DNA of 52,799 nt from assembly GCF_019649055.1 (NCBI RefSeq), contig NW_026570541.1, positions 1-52,799 on the forward strand, written 5' to 3'. Of the stretch, positions 39,014 through 49,770 are shown piece by piece (within the stretch, counting starts at the first letter, position 1; each line of letters begins with the position of its first letter). Both the position numbers and the translations under genes were made by a program. The notes beneath the pieces are model-generated. The model was not told where the DNA came from. It ran no database searches and worked only from the letters and a program-made list of their open reading frames with translations. The DNA is from Paramacrobiotus metropolitanus. Its lineage: Eukaryota > Tardigrada > Eutardigrada > Parachela > Macrobiotidae.

Positions 39014-39076
39014 ACAGATTCACGGCATCTGCGAAGTAAAAAGTTCTGGCAGTACTTTACATAAAGTACTGGTTCA

Positions 39077-39350
39077 CGGAATTAGGTATATGTGGATGGA
39101 TGCACACTGTGCAGTACTTCACACAAAGTACTGACTTTTCACCAATATACGGAATTAGGTATATGTGGATGGATGCACACTGTGCAGTACTTCACACAAA
39201 GTACTGACTTTTCACCAATATACGGAATTAGGTATATGTGGATGGATGCACACTGTGCAGTACTTCACACAAAGTACTGACTTTTCACCAATTCACGGAA
39301 TTAGGTATATGTGGATGGATGCACACTGTGCAGTACTTTGCCCAAAGTGC
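39077..39350. repeat. 73-bp tandem array, about four copies
   Basis: Units begin at about 39077, 39150, 39223 and 39296 and are nearly identical apart from the last copy. Each contains the palindrome cagtactt-cacaca-aagtactg. A decayed unit precedes the array (39014-39076). Because 73 is not a multiple of 3, the repeated frames calling MDGCTLCSTSHKV are by-products. Confidence 0.85.
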
Positions 39351-39603
39351 TGAATTTTAAACACGAATTGACGGCATACGTGATTGCTTTTAAGTTTTAA
39401 CACAAGAGCACTTAAAATAGATGCTGCACTGAACAACGTGCGGCGTACGTGTACCAAAACTCGTAAGTGCACTGAAAACTGAAACTGATTCTGTACGACT
39501 TATTCAAGTGCAGATTTTGGCGTACAGAGTTTTCATTAAAATGAAAAACTCCTGCGCATAGCGTTGACCTTAAATCGAATGCACGGATTTCAAATCTGAC
39601 ATC

Positions 39604-39768
39604 ATGAAATCATACTCGCATAACATTAATCTCCACTCCACTGTATATATGTACGTAGCTGGTCTGTTCTGTTTTGCAGCTATTAGCACCACTGATATCT
39701 GCACGTCACAGTCTTCTTGTAAAGGATGTATTCAGGCCCACCAGTCATGCGCATGGTGCGCTCAAAAG
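39604..39768 (+). CDS. Signal peptide plus PSI-domain exon, integrin beta-like
   Basis: The frame encodes a hydrophobic leader (YMYVAGLFCFAAIS) followed by ICTSQSSCKGCIQAHQSCAWC, which matches the Cys spacing and the CAWC of the PSI domain at the N-terminus of integrin beta subunits (C, SC, GC, SC, AWC). It ends before a gttagc donor at 39769. The start could be ATG 39604 or the in-frame ATG near 39649. No downstream integrin exon was recognised. The Ngaro-type element begins 250 bp further on, presumably inside the first intron. It could also be an isolated PSI fragment. Confidence 0.5.
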
Positions 39769-40017
39769 GTTAGCAAAATTCGTATGTACTAATAATGCAT
39801 GCACTGTTCACTGTTGCACAAAGACAAAATGCTCCTTCATTCCTTGTTTGTTGTATTTCATAATACTGATACGAGATTGGCTACTTATGAAGGAAATTAA
39901 AAGCAAGAAAATTTGATTGATATAATAATGGAAGATATCTGTCACATAGGTGTTTAAATTTTATCAGCTGATATAGATATACTATGTACATAGAGATAAG
40001 TGATTTATTTATCGAAG

Positions 40018-40106
40018 TATTATTGTTTCCGGTTACATACAGAACAACTACTAAAAGGGGCATATTCTTTATTGCAAATGCACAACCGCGTAGCGAAACA
40101 ACCTCA
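40018..40106 (-). repeat. Split direct repeat B, terminal copy
   Basis: Shared with 40364-40448 (tattgtttccggttacatacagaacaactact...acctca), with one inserted A. A 30-bp A-rich spacer separates it from repeat A at 40137. Confidence 0.8.
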
Positions 40107-40136
40107 TGACAAAAGAAAACAACAACAAAAAAGAAA

Positions 40137-40363
40137 AAACAAAATAATTGCAACAGCGAATTCTACTTCAGTGCCGAATGTGGCGTCGTGCACCGAGCGC
40201 GCCTTTTTTATACTACTGGCTGCCAACTGGCCACAAGGGCGATGGTGCACGGTGCTCATATTGGTTACGGTACAAGCATACAACCGACAGGAGACAGCAC
40301 AACAATACAGACATACTCCACCTCCAACAATAATACTCAGATTATGGGCATAATCTTGCCCAT
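40137..40363 (-). repeat. Split direct repeat A, internal copy
   Basis: Shared with 44318-44547 except for a short indel near the middle. It ends with the inverted repeat atgggca-taatc-ttgcccat that abuts repeat B, a plausible recombinase crossover site. Confidence 0.8.
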
Positions 40364-40448
40364 TATTGTTTCCGGTTACATACAGAACAACTACTAAAGG
40401 GGCATATTCTTTATTGCAAATGCACAACCGCGTAGCGAAACAACCTCA
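40364..40448 (-). repeat. Split direct repeat B, internal copy
   Basis: Directly adjoins repeat A at 40363. This A/B junction would re-form the circle junction of the extrachromosomal intermediate. Confidence 0.8.
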
Positions 40449-40512
40449 AAACCCCAGAACAGACACGGAGAGGAACATGTGAGTGCGAGACAGACAGAAG
40501 ATGGCCGATGAG

Positions 40513-41521
40513 TCAGAGCAGCGCGTTGCGAATGGCGTGGCAAAAATCCGAACGTTCAAGGAAATCGCGTTGAATGTACTGCTGGTAGCAGTCGCTTTTC
40601 CAATGGCCTTGGGCTTTCAGCGCGGATGCGGAAATCCCCAGTTGTGCTGAAAATGTTGCGGCACCGCTGCGTAGCGAGTGGGCGGAAATGCGGGATGCAT
40701 CAAGGCCGGCGTGGAGGGCGCACGTGGATAGTAGGCGGTTGTATAGACTGGAATACATTGGTGTCAATGTACCATTATCAAAATAAGAAAACAATGCGCT
40801 CGAAGCACTGCAGCGGTTATGCTGCATCAGCTTCTTCAGCGCCGCCCTGGGACACAAATAATTTTCCCGTCCAAGTCTGGGAACTGGAATTTCGATTGTT
40901 TTCTGTTGAAAACGATCGGTTTTTAAAACTTTAACTGACAACAGAGCACCTTCGTGCGTAAGCCGCACGTCACGATAAAGCAGGTGCGAATTACACTTGC
41001 TCTCAAACAGGTTTGAACTGCGCAACAACGAGAAAAACCCAACCGCTGTTGCGGCCCAAAAACAACGCCGGAACTTCTTTTCTATAGCGCACATATTTTT
41101 GTGAATTTTAGCAAATCAGCAGCAATAGCGGTAGGCGCTTATTTGGCAGCTCAGTACGACTGCGCTGCAGTCCGGCCAATGCTTGCCTGATGACGAAATG
41201 GTTAAGGTCAGGTGGGTCAAAATTATTAAATGTGTGAAACGTTACCAAACTGAAAACATAATTTTTAACAGTAAGAAATTCTAATCTTTTCGATAAGTGA
41301 GCAATATACAAGGCAATAGTTTCTTCTGTGGCTGGTAGCGCTCGCAGTTTATACTGCGCACAGAAGGAGACAAAGGTTCTCCACTGAGAGGAGCGAGTTC
41401 TGGCTGTGCCGGCTGCCATCGATTTCAGGCGAAGTGCCGACAGCCTACGATGTAAGTTGGTTACTGCAACAAGCACACAACGACAAATTAGGCCCGGGGA
41501 AGGGAAATCGAAAATATTCAA
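40513..41521 (-). CDS. Tyrosine recombinase of the Ngaro/PAT-type element
   Basis: The minus-strand frame 41521-41108 holds the SAM-like core-binding N-terminal domain (TARTRSSQWRTFVSFCAQYK and HLSKRLEFLTVKNYV). The catalytic part follows in the frame 41094-40513: first Arg in FSLLRSSNL, then HSLRSG (His and second Arg), GHWKS, and the nucleophilic Tyr in YQQYIQRD. This set is the R-HxxR-H/W-Y signature. The enzyme would insert a circular DNA intermediate through the split repeats. A stop and frame change near 41100 split the N-terminal and catalytic parts, so it may not be a single functional frame. Confidence 0.85.
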
Positions 41522-42338
41522 AAAACCGTGCCCTGTGCTGCGGTGACTCGGTCAACCTGCTCAGGGCGTCTGCCATAACATTTCTAATGCCGGCTGAGTG
41601 TGCCGACACGACCCGGTAGTCATGAGCAACGCTAGCGGCAAACACGCGCTTTAGCCATTTAAGCGCTTCAACGTTTTTTGTCGTTCCTCTATTGAGGAAG
41701 GGAAACAGTTTGGGTGTTGTCCGACAGAACCAGCACTTTGCATCCTTCAAGGCGGGATGCACAAAGAATGAGCGGCAGGCACGCCGCAATTAATTCAAGA
41801 AAATTAATATTTCCTGCAGTGAACCGTGCAGCAAAGGCGCTGACACCCAGTTCTGCTCAAAGCCGGGTGATGCAACAGTATCCGGCAGCCAAGTGCCGGC
41901 AAGCCACGTGTCACCGACAACTGCACCAAACCCAGTGAAGGACGCGTCGGTGCAGATTACCACCTCTTTGCGGGGTGTACCTAGCGGGCACGGACACAGA
42001 CCATTAAATTCGCTTGCAAACTTCTCCCACCATGACAGTTCGTGACGTAAAAGACTGTTGACCTTTACTTTGTGCCACGGTTTGTCCAGCATCGAGAGCT
42101 GATCTATAAAAATTCGTGTAAACGTACGGGCGCCATACACCGCCTTTGAAGCGAACGACATATGGCCTACCAATTCTTGCAACTGTTTTTTTGAAATAGA
42201 CGTCGCGGATTGGTAACATTTAATTAAATTTAACAACTTCTTAAGTTTATCTGCCGGGAGCTCTAGGCGTTGCAATTCAGAGTCAATTACTAACCCAAGA
42301 AGGTCATCCGCCGGCTTGGGCCGGCGATTTTCTCCCAT
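41445..42338 (-). CDS. RNase H region of the Ngaro/PAT-type element
   Basis: Frames 42338-41790 and 41789-41445 carry the end of RT and RNase H: VVICTDASFTGFGAVVG (first acidic residue), a middle part with LHGSLQEILIFLN, and SAHSAGIRNVMADALSR near the end. A frame change separates the two frames near 41790. Confidence 0.75.
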
Positions 42339-43094
42339 TTGCCGAGAAACCCAAATTTGTGAGTAAATTTAAAACACAATAATGCTTCGTTACAACTATC
42401 ATAATTTTTCCCAATTAAAGAAAGTCATCCAAATAACAGACAACAACAAAGCCGCGCTTACATCATGTTAGCTAGAGCCAACGAAATTTTCTGAAAGATC
42501 GCCGGCGCGTTAGCTAAACCAAAGCAAAGACAACGGTCAACATAAAATGCGTCTGATTCTCCTCAAAAGCCCATCGAAATCCTGTAATTGCCAGTGCATC
42601 GGATGCACAGGTACAGAGCGATAAGCAGCTTTTATGTCTACAACGGCGAAATAGCAGTTAGGTGTTCCCAATCGCAAGGCATCGTCAATAGATTCGAAGC
42701 TAAATGCATCTGCCTCTATAAAGGAGTTCAGGGAATTGTCAAATGGACGGCTACAATCTGTTATAGGACGCACAGATCCCGTCTCCTTCTTAGGCACAGC
42801 ACCTATCGCATGAATACGCAGAGGCTTTGCCGTCTGTCGCTGAAAGCGACCTATTTCCAACTCTTCGCGGAACAGCTTATCTAAGACAGGCTTAGTCTCG
42901 CTGTTAAGAGCGCTTGGGTAATTAGCGCAATCGGTCGGCCCGATTGCATTCACATCAGAAACAATACGAAAGCCTTCCCTAATACCATCAAGAATGAAGC
43001 GTGCATTTTCCATGCCTGAGATCTCATTAACCCAATTAGCGTAGTTGCGCGACAAAGAACAAAATTCTAACAATTCGGGAAGGGAGACAAACAA
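42339..43094 (-). pseudogene. Reverse transcriptase of the Ngaro/PAT-type element, broken
   Basis: 43094-42537 holds the RT fingers and palm start (AIGAVPKKETGSVRPITDCS, NCYFAVVDIKAAYRSVPVHP). The catalytic VVVCYLDDF falls near 42420-42450 outside the main frames, next to a stop and frame change (about 42415-42420 and again near 42470-42530). The sequence style (PKK..G.RPI.DCS and VDIKAAYR) is typical of DIRS-order RTs, not Gypsy. Confidence 0.75.
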
Positions 43095-44290
43095 GTCCGC
43101 TCTGGATTGTCAGAGACAGAAGTAAACGAAACACTAGTTTGAGCCACGAGCGGAGCCGGCCGGGCCGGCGCCGGTATCTCGGTGCTCCTGAAAGCTGTGC
43201 CCGCGCTTTCCACACTCGCCGCAGACATGATTGAAGGCACACGCGGTAGCTGAGCGGGGACATCTGCCTTCCTGGAAGGCATAGCAGCAGGCAATTTAAA
43301 GCGGCTCGAGTGTGGGCCGCTGTTCCCCTGAAAAAAGCTGCTTGTTACTGCTGGGGCCGTGTTGCCGGCGGTTACCGGCATGAAAGTGTTTCGCGCCGAT
43401 ACTATTACGCTCATTAAAGTCAGTCAGGGAAAACTCTTCTTCTTCCGCCTGATGACGGAATTCCATATCAAACGCCAAAACAACGTCATCTCTAAAACTA
43501 CATCTCATTGAGGCTAGAAATTCATTATATTCCAGGTGTTCCAGCAGTACCCACCAGACATAGCGCTGTGCGCCAGCAGACATAAATCAGTTGGCAATAC
43601 GGCTTTACTTTTAGCGCCTGGCTTTGGGCAAGCCAGTTCATGCGGCTGTTTAAGCTTGCGCGCTTCCTTTGGGAAACGGCCATCAACAGGGTCTGCACAG
43701 GGCGGATTAGCACTCCCGCATGAATTCACAGACATAATACTATTAGAACGAGCGAGCTTATTCCCACACAACTCACCGACGGGTGTTGGGGTGCGGAAGC
43801 GGGGCATACGGACGCCAGAGGCAGTGGCGGCATGGTGACCTTTATGATGTTGCCCGGCAGTGTCGGTACGCTGGCGGCTGCTGCTGCGGGACGACGAATA
43901 CTGGCGGGATTTATGTCCGGTGGCTGGAGTTGCTGTTTTCCGGCTGGCTAGTTCCGCTCGGATAAACTCCTCCAGGATACAGCGGACACCTTCCCGGCTA
44001 ACAATGGACAAATTGTCGGGAAATTTTGATGACTTCCCTAGGATCAGCAGGGTGGACTTTGATGTGATTCCCTCAGCTTCAAGTTCATCCTGGCAAGTCT
44101 TGTCCAGTTTCAAACGCTCCACGACAGTGGCGATGGAGTCGGCATCAGTAAACAGATGGGATTCTGCGATTTTGTACAACTGACTTTTGGCGTCATCACA
44201 GGCGTACAAAAGTTCAAGTTGGTCGCACAAGTCTTTTAACTGTTTAAAATTCAGCTTTTTTAGGGCTGATTTTGACTTCGGCACGTCCAT
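43067..44290 (-). pseudogene. Gag of the Ngaro/PAT-type element, frameshifted
   Basis: The probable start is ATG 44290 (MDVPKSKSALKKLNFKQLKD). The N-terminal 150 residues are charged and helical. A Ser/Arg/His-rich linker follows, and the frame is lost near 43570. It continues in another frame (43583-43296, LEHLEYNEFLASMRCSFRDD) and then, across a further change, reaches a Cys/His region near 43200-43260 (HVCGECGKRGHS) resembling the zinc-binding motif of DIRS-order gags. Alternative plus-strand frames (43536-44183) are shadows. Confidence 0.7.
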
Positions 44291-44317
44291 AGCGATAGTA
44301 CTAGTAATAACACAATC

Positions 44318-44547
44318 AAAACAAAATAATTGCAACAGCGAATTCTACTTCAGTGCCGAATGTGGCGTCGTGCACCGAGCGCGCCTTTTTTATACTACTG
44401 GCTGCCAACTGGCCACAAGGGCGATGGTGCACGGTGCTCGCTAATTGGTTACGGTACAAGCATACAACCGACAGGAGACAGCACAACAATACAGACATAC
44501 TCCACCTCCAACAATAATACTCAGATTATGGGCATAATCTTGCCCAT
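44318..44547 (-). repeat. Split direct repeat A, terminal copy
   Basis: Partner of 40137-40363; it too ends in the atgggca...tgcccat inverted repeat at the element boundary. Confidence 0.8.
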
Positions 44548-45155
44548 CATTAATTACAGTCCCCTACTTATTACGCAACCATACTAGTAACCGTAAGAAT
44601 AGCTACTGTACAGAGTAGCTCAGTCTCTAGATGAAGTGCACCAGAGAGCCTGGTGACCGGGAAAAAGTACTCGTAGCACATTTTATCTAGTGGCTATACC
44701 GCTATAGTATATTGTTCTGCCAAAAAGTTAAATATTTTTCATTTCAATATCCGTAACACCGTAACAAAGCATGCATTGCACATCCAACTGAGATCGCAAT
44801 GTTTTCGCGATGTTCCTAGTCGTTCTGTAGAATTTAGGTAAGTTAAGAGCCATCAGTATTTCTTTGTTAGGAGCGGCTTCGCTATTATTTTCTCATGTCT
44901 CTGGGCCATAAATAAAATAAAGAGAACAGAAAATACAGCCCGTCCGAAAATAAGAGCCAAAGTGAGAACATACCACACATGCACGTCTCGGGTTCACGTA
45001 CATGTACGAGTACATAAATGTGAGCCTCGCACAATGAATTTCCAATGGTAAATGAAGTACAGTGGATCTATTGCTTCCGGGCGGGCTTGTACTCGTACAT
45101 TCATGCAGTAATGTCATTGTGATACGAAAGCGAACCATCATTATTGAAGCGCTAT
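44548..45155. other. Stretch between the Ngaro-type element and the Ig exon
   Basis: No supported gene. It probably holds the 3' part of the minus-strand Ig gene. Several gtactcgtac/gtacatgtac words near 44997-45100 form short inverted repeats. Confidence 0.35.
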
Positions 45156-45762
45156 CTACACAACCCTCAGATAAGCTTCCTGGACGATCCATTCGTCCAA
45201 GACATCGTTGATACGGAACCAGCATTCGTAGCGTCCGGCATGTTCCCAACCAACGCGGTCAAGGAACATTGATGCGGCGCAAGCGCACTGGTCATGGCCC
45301 CGATCGTAGTCGAACGGATGGTAAAAAAGCGGTTGAGCAGCTTTCCACTCTGGAACTTCACCGGTTGCGCCACCGAGCGCGAAGAGCAGATGGCGCCCCG
45401 GGCGCCATATAAACCGGTGACGTGGCGATCCGAGAAGCGCATCAAAGCGCACCGGGCATACCATCACCGCTGGCTCGCCGAGGCGCACGCTGACGTCGCT
45501 CATAGGCGGCGAAAACACCTCACTGCGAGAGAGTTGCAGACTGACTAAGTAGCTTTGGGTCAACACCAGCTGACTGCCGTCACAATGCAGGCATTCATAC
45601 AAGCCGGACTGGTTACGCGAGAAGTTAGCCAGACGGATGGTGAACGCGCCGGTAACGTGATCATACTGATCCTCCGCTACCGTGAACCATCCAGAACCGA
45701 TCACATCGTGTTGTACGCATGTTTTATTGCATTTGCAACAGTAAGCGTGTCCCGACGACGCG
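45156..45762 (-). CDS. Ig-domain exon (extracellular or surface protein)
   Basis: The minus-strand exon probably begins after a catacaacag acceptor (45763-45764); the frame is open to ATG 45779. It ends at a TAG. It encodes about 200 residues with two Ig-like folds. The first ends NQSGLYECLHC. The second starts VRLGEPAVMVCPV and has FIWRPG for the core Trp and AGRYECWF for the YxC strand. An NFS and an NQS sequon are present. The ending EAYLRVV is typical of the last Ig strand. No membrane segment is visible, so the product is secreted or anchored by another exon. Upstream exons (above 45779) were not identified. Confidence 0.65.
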
Positions 45763-45779
45763 CTGTTGTATGAGTACAT

Positions 45780-46533
45780 CGGCGGAATCTTTACGTGTGA
45801 TACCTATGTGAAACAGCCAATAATGTTAAGTGTTAGAATGAAAAGTTAGGCTGACTGTATAATACTAAAAGAAACAGAATCGGCTTCGCCTCCGCGTTTC
45901 TTGTGGTCCACTGTCGGTTCATTCGCATAATTATAATTAGTTTATTAGTAGTTACTAATTAGCATCTTATATTTCGACGAAACATAATGGTGAATTTTGT
46001 TTTACCGCATAGGTAAATTAAGCGCCCAAACGCAGTTTTCAAATACTTTAAGGTTTCGAAACAAAGTTTTCTACGTTTTCAGGTCACCTTAAAACAGAAA
46101 TGGATCGATTTCGGTATAATGTCGGCACGATTCTGATCAACCGATTTTAAAAACGAAAATCATGTGAGCCAGTTTTGGGCCACGCTCCATCTAATGGTAC
46201 TGTTATTTTTATTCAAAATTTTCTGGTTAGCGAAATCTGTAATTATGGAGAAGCCGGGCGAGGGCGTTCACAGAACTTTTCTTATTACTGCCAGCTACAC
46301 ACCGCCTTGTTTATTTTGAATTGTTTTCACGATCCACTGAACATATATTTTCAACAATCAGGACATGCGACGCCACGGCGGTTGGCATTTATGTAGCATT
46401 TTACCGAACCTTTTATTGCTTAAAAATTTATTTTGGAAACAATGCTTTTTCGCTTTGTTTTGCGCGCTTTTCGTACGATTCGAGCATCTAGTGATCAGTA
46501 GTAATATGCCTGTCTCGACCGGCTTTTAGATGT
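45780..46533. other. Upstream flank of the Ig exon, no further exon recognised
   Basis: A 73-codon plus frame (46175-46396) has no domain. Minus-strand 5' exons of the Ig gene, including a signal peptide, are expected here or beyond but could not be identified. Confidence 0.3.
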
Positions 46534-46688
46534 GGGACGCTGATAAGAGCGTCCCGGGATGACGTCCCGTTTTTCAAAATTAATTTAGAAAATTCGTAAA
46601 AATTTCAAATGAATAGTAAAAAATTGCCAGAAAATGCAGGAAAATCTACAGATCGTCCCTGCTGGCAGCACCGCTGCTGGCAGGGACG
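46534..46688. repeat. Pair of GC-rich hairpins in AT-rich sequence
   Basis: gggacgct-gataag-agcgtccc (46534-46555) has a perfect 8-bp stem. cgtccctgc...gcagggacg (46654-46688) has a perfect 9-bp stem around an internal duplication of gctgg. Both share the cgtccc word; together with gatgacgtcccg between them they may be ends of one decayed element. Confidence 0.5.
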
Positions 46689-47583
46689 GCGTCCTGATGC
46701 CCAAAAATAAATAAAAAATTCGGAAAAATTCTAATAACTGGAAATAAATCGCGAAAAATATCTAAAAATACGGAGACGTTACCTGTAAGAATTGCCACTG
46801 CTGACAGTCAAGCGATTTAGAACGGCTACAAATTCCAATAAAGCATCGCAAGTAGAATGTAAGACGGATGACTTCGTATATTAATTACAGCGGAAATCAA
46901 GGTGCTCCGATGGCATGTTCCGCTGCTAATACTGTATATGTATTAGCAGTGAGCTTAACTTAGATGTGTGAGCACTCATTCTGTGCCATACTGCACTATA
47001 ATGAAGAGAATAACGGGTTGTAGTACCTGATGAAACAATAATGCCCCCATGTCCGTCATGGCTAATACATGAGATCACACTCTGACAATATTAGTACATA
47101 TTGTTGGTATTGTTGGTTTGTGCTTGTAGTGATATTAAAAGTCAAAGAAACTCCACGTTGCGTTTAAGCAAGCGACAACTCCGTAGCACGCGGAAAGGGA
47201 CTTCGATCCCGTACCATAGCTATATAAAGATCCGCATGGTAGATTACACACACAGACACACACATGTTCCCGCACCCGCGTACGCGTGGTACTCCATAGC
47301 GCACACTGCTAATGTATGCTAATGTATGCCTGCTGCTAATAACGCACACACACCAGAACCCACACACTGTTCCTTCGATAATTAAGCGTCCAGGAAACCC
47401 AGCATAAGTGCTCTCGTTTGGAATACCACACTCCAGTGGTCTGACAATCCGCCCTATTTTCGGAAATCGGACAGCTTTGTATACGGGTAAGTAGTTATCA
47501 TGCCTACTGCGCCGTTATAACGTATGTAGTTAAAGGTGTGCATATACGGAGACAATGTGATCGTTTTTGTAGGTTTGGAAGGC
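46689..47583. other. Intergenic stretch, no gene recognised
   Basis: Contains a strong hairpin, ctgctaatac-tgtatat-gtattagcag (46923-46949, perfect 10-bp stem), and a (CACA)n-like run near 47248-47264. Small overlapping frames at 47101-47367 are not supported. Confidence 0.4.
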
Positions 47584-47922
47584 GGTTTAATTGGCCAAAA
47601 GCGATATGTCGCTGTACCAGGTAATGATTTTGTAGTGTTTTACCTATTTTTCGCCCTAAAGAATTTTGTTAACGTATTTTAAATTAGAAAACAATTTTCT
47701 GCCTCATTTTATTCTGAAAAACGTTTTTCATCGAATTTTAGCCGGTTTTAAACTTGGTTTAATTGGCCAAAAGCGATATGTCGCTGTACCAGGTAATGAT
47801 TTTGTAGTGTTTTACCTATTTTTCGCCCTAAAGAATTTTGTTAACGTATTTTAAATTAGAAAACAATTTTCTGCCTCATTTTATTCTGAAAAACCTTTTT
47901 CATCGAATTTTAGCCGTAAAAA
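47584..47922. repeat. 172-bp tandem duplication
   Basis: The block ggtttaattggccaaaagcgatatgtcgctg... starts at 47584 and again at 47756, with only a few differences through ...tcgaattttagccg. It leads directly into the AT-rich array. Confidence 0.8.
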
Positions 47923-48530
47923 GTTTTTAAACTTGATTTATCGCAAAAAACTTTTCAGCCTTATTTTAGAACGAAAAACTTTTCAGTCGAAATGAAGCCC
48001 AAAAATTTTTTCCGCCCTATTTTATACCGAAAAAATTTATTAGAGTGATTTGTATTCGAAAAACTTTTTGCGCCTTATATAAACTAAAAAACTTTTCTCG
48101 TCATATTTTAATCTTAAAAACTTTTTAGACTTTATTTAATGCAAAAAACTTCTTACGCTTATTTTAATTCGGAAAACTTTTCAGCGGTATTTTAATGCGA
48201 AAAACTTTTCAGCCTTATTTTAAAACGAGAAACTTTTGCAATCGTAATGAAAGCCAAAATTTTTTTTTGTATTCTTATTTAGTGAAACTTAGTAGTTATT
48301 TTAACCCGAAAAACTTTTTCCGCCTTATATAAACTGAAAAACTTTTGTCGTCCAGTTTTAAGCTCAAAACTTTTAAACTTAATTTATTACGAAAAACTTT
48401 GTGCATGGTTTAAATACGAAAACTTTACAGCCTTATTATTTTAAAACGAAAAAACATTTTAATTGTATTTTAAACCTAAAAAATTTTATATTCTTGTATT
48501 AGTGAAAAGAAATATTTATTATTATGGAAC
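47655..48530. repeat. AT-rich array with about 30-bp period (AAAAACTTTT core)
   Basis: Roughly 25 degenerate units of the type (c/g)gaaaaacttttcagccttattttaa follow one another, each pairing an A-run and a T-run. The period is about three helical turns, so A-tracts are in phase and curvature is likely. Units are too diverged and too closely spaced for a CRISPR array. Confidence 0.65.
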
Positions 48531-48828
48531 TGCCAGTTTTTTATCCTGAACGTTTTGTTAATTTACTCGTGGTTTTTTTACGTTTGTAGGGTTTGAAAGG
48601 AATGGCGTAAGCTAATGACGTCTGCCCTGCATACGAGCGCCCTGAGGCGGCGCGTAGGCTTCGGCGACTGCCGCATCCGGGAGTGCCGATGAACGTAATC
48701 AGTTGTACGAGAATGCGGTAAGGATTTTGAGGGTTTTTTAGGAAGAAAAAAAAGAATAGAGTTGACCATTATTTTGCTTACCAGGTGTAGTTTTTGTTTT
48801 TCAGCGTGCAGTTTTGAACAGCACGCGT

Positions 48829-49140
48829 GATGTTGAGGATTCTGCGGCCAGCATTCAGCGAAATGCGATTCTTTGTGTGGACGCGTTGAGCGCTTCAGTG
48901 AGAAAAATCCAGCACGAGCCAGCAGTATGCGTATGGAGTTGGCAGCATTGAGAAACCGAGGCTCAGTTCAACAGAGACGAAGTTGTGGCTGTTCTCCGTA
49001 AACGTACCGCCCATCCGAAGTTATTCTGCCGGGAAGAATACCGTAAGCCAGAGCCGCTGACCAAAAAGCGGTAGGTCAACACCGATAAAGCAAAAGCCAA
49101 AAAAAGGAAGGATGGCTCAACAATGTATCCTGAACATATT
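48829..49140 (+). pseudogene. Coding remnant, frameshifted, unrecognised
   Basis: Coding-like sequence with strong codon structure (for example EDSAASIQRNAILCVDALSA and EEYRKPEPLTKKR) crosses at least one stop and frame changes. A preceding ttttcag acceptor-like site is at about 48799-48804. No domain recognised. It may belong with the following remnants. Confidence 0.35.
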
Positions 49141-49249
49141 GACTATACAGATAACGAATTCGAAAAAGCAAGTTCTATATGTTTTGTGAATGGATTTATG
49201 GTTATGTTGTATTGTTGTTTTTTTCTTCTATAGTTGGTGATGGACCATG

Positions 49250-49557
49250 AAAAAGGATTTCGGGATATGTTGATTAGGAGCTTGTGCCTGGTTCCAGTTC
49301 AGAATGGTTCAAGGAGTTGGCTTCAATGGCGGCTGACCTGAAATCTGCCTTCGACACTCTGTGTACGCGAAAACCTGCTAGCCGATGACGAAGTTCCAAA
49401 ACGTACCTGCATCCAAGCGATGGTGGATTGCTACGCAAACGGTTTTAAGGCCGAGGACGTGAAGAAGTTCCAGGAGGCAAAGTACGAGGCGGTGGTGTTC
49501 ATAGAAGACTTAAACGCTGAATATGTGTCAGCATTAGAGGACTTGGATTCTGAGTAA
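49250..49557 (+). pseudogene. Coding remnant ending at TAA 49557, unrecognised
   Basis: Two overlapping frames (SEWFKELASMAADLKSAFDTL, then RTCIQAMVDCYANGFKAEDV and further) imply one frame change near 49370. The C-terminus is acidic and helical and ends ...EDLDSE. It is close in style to the charged, intronless genes of large DNA elements, but no family is assigned. Confidence 0.4.
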
Positions 49558-49770
49558 TAGGATTAGTTTAATGATAAGTAATTCGTATAAATGTTTGAAA
49601 AAAATAACAAACTTTGAACTAATGTACTAACTGCTGCCTGTAATTGTAGTCCGTTTAATCAAGATGTCTACGTAAATATAATAAAGGGAAGAGCCCTGGG
49701 AAGAAAAAAATTAACAATCAATACCGTATCAAGCCAATCAAGTGCAAGCTAGCAATGCTATACAGCTAGG

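Larger units (their letters stand above)
40018..44547 (-). mobile_element. Ngaro/PAT-type tyrosine-recombinase retroelement with split direct repeats
   Basis: A 4.5-kb element read on the minus strand as A (44318-44547), ORFs, B (40364-40448), A (40137-40363), B (40018-40106). This is the A-ORFs-B-A-B split direct repeat layout of PAT/Ngaro DIRS-order elements. It encodes gag, an RT with a YLDD catalytic motif, RNase H, and a tyrosine recombinase. No LTR-type target duplication is seen, as expected for tyrosine-recombinase integration. Several frameshifts in gag and RT imply this copy is inactive, though the recombinase frame is open. It lies just downstream of the PSI exon. Confidence 0.85.

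Noticed and set aside
39077-39350. CRISPR-like array
   Set aside because: Units are 73 bp and contiguous with no unique spacers; it is a plain tandem repeat in a eukaryotic context.
43536-44183. Plus-strand ORFs of about 100 codons over the Ngaro-type gag
   Set aside because: Shadows of the minus-strand gag, which has the diagnostic motifs.
47655-48530. CRISPR-like or protein-coding repeat array
   Set aside because: The roughly 30-bp units vary in length and sequence, have no spacers, and give no sustained frame.
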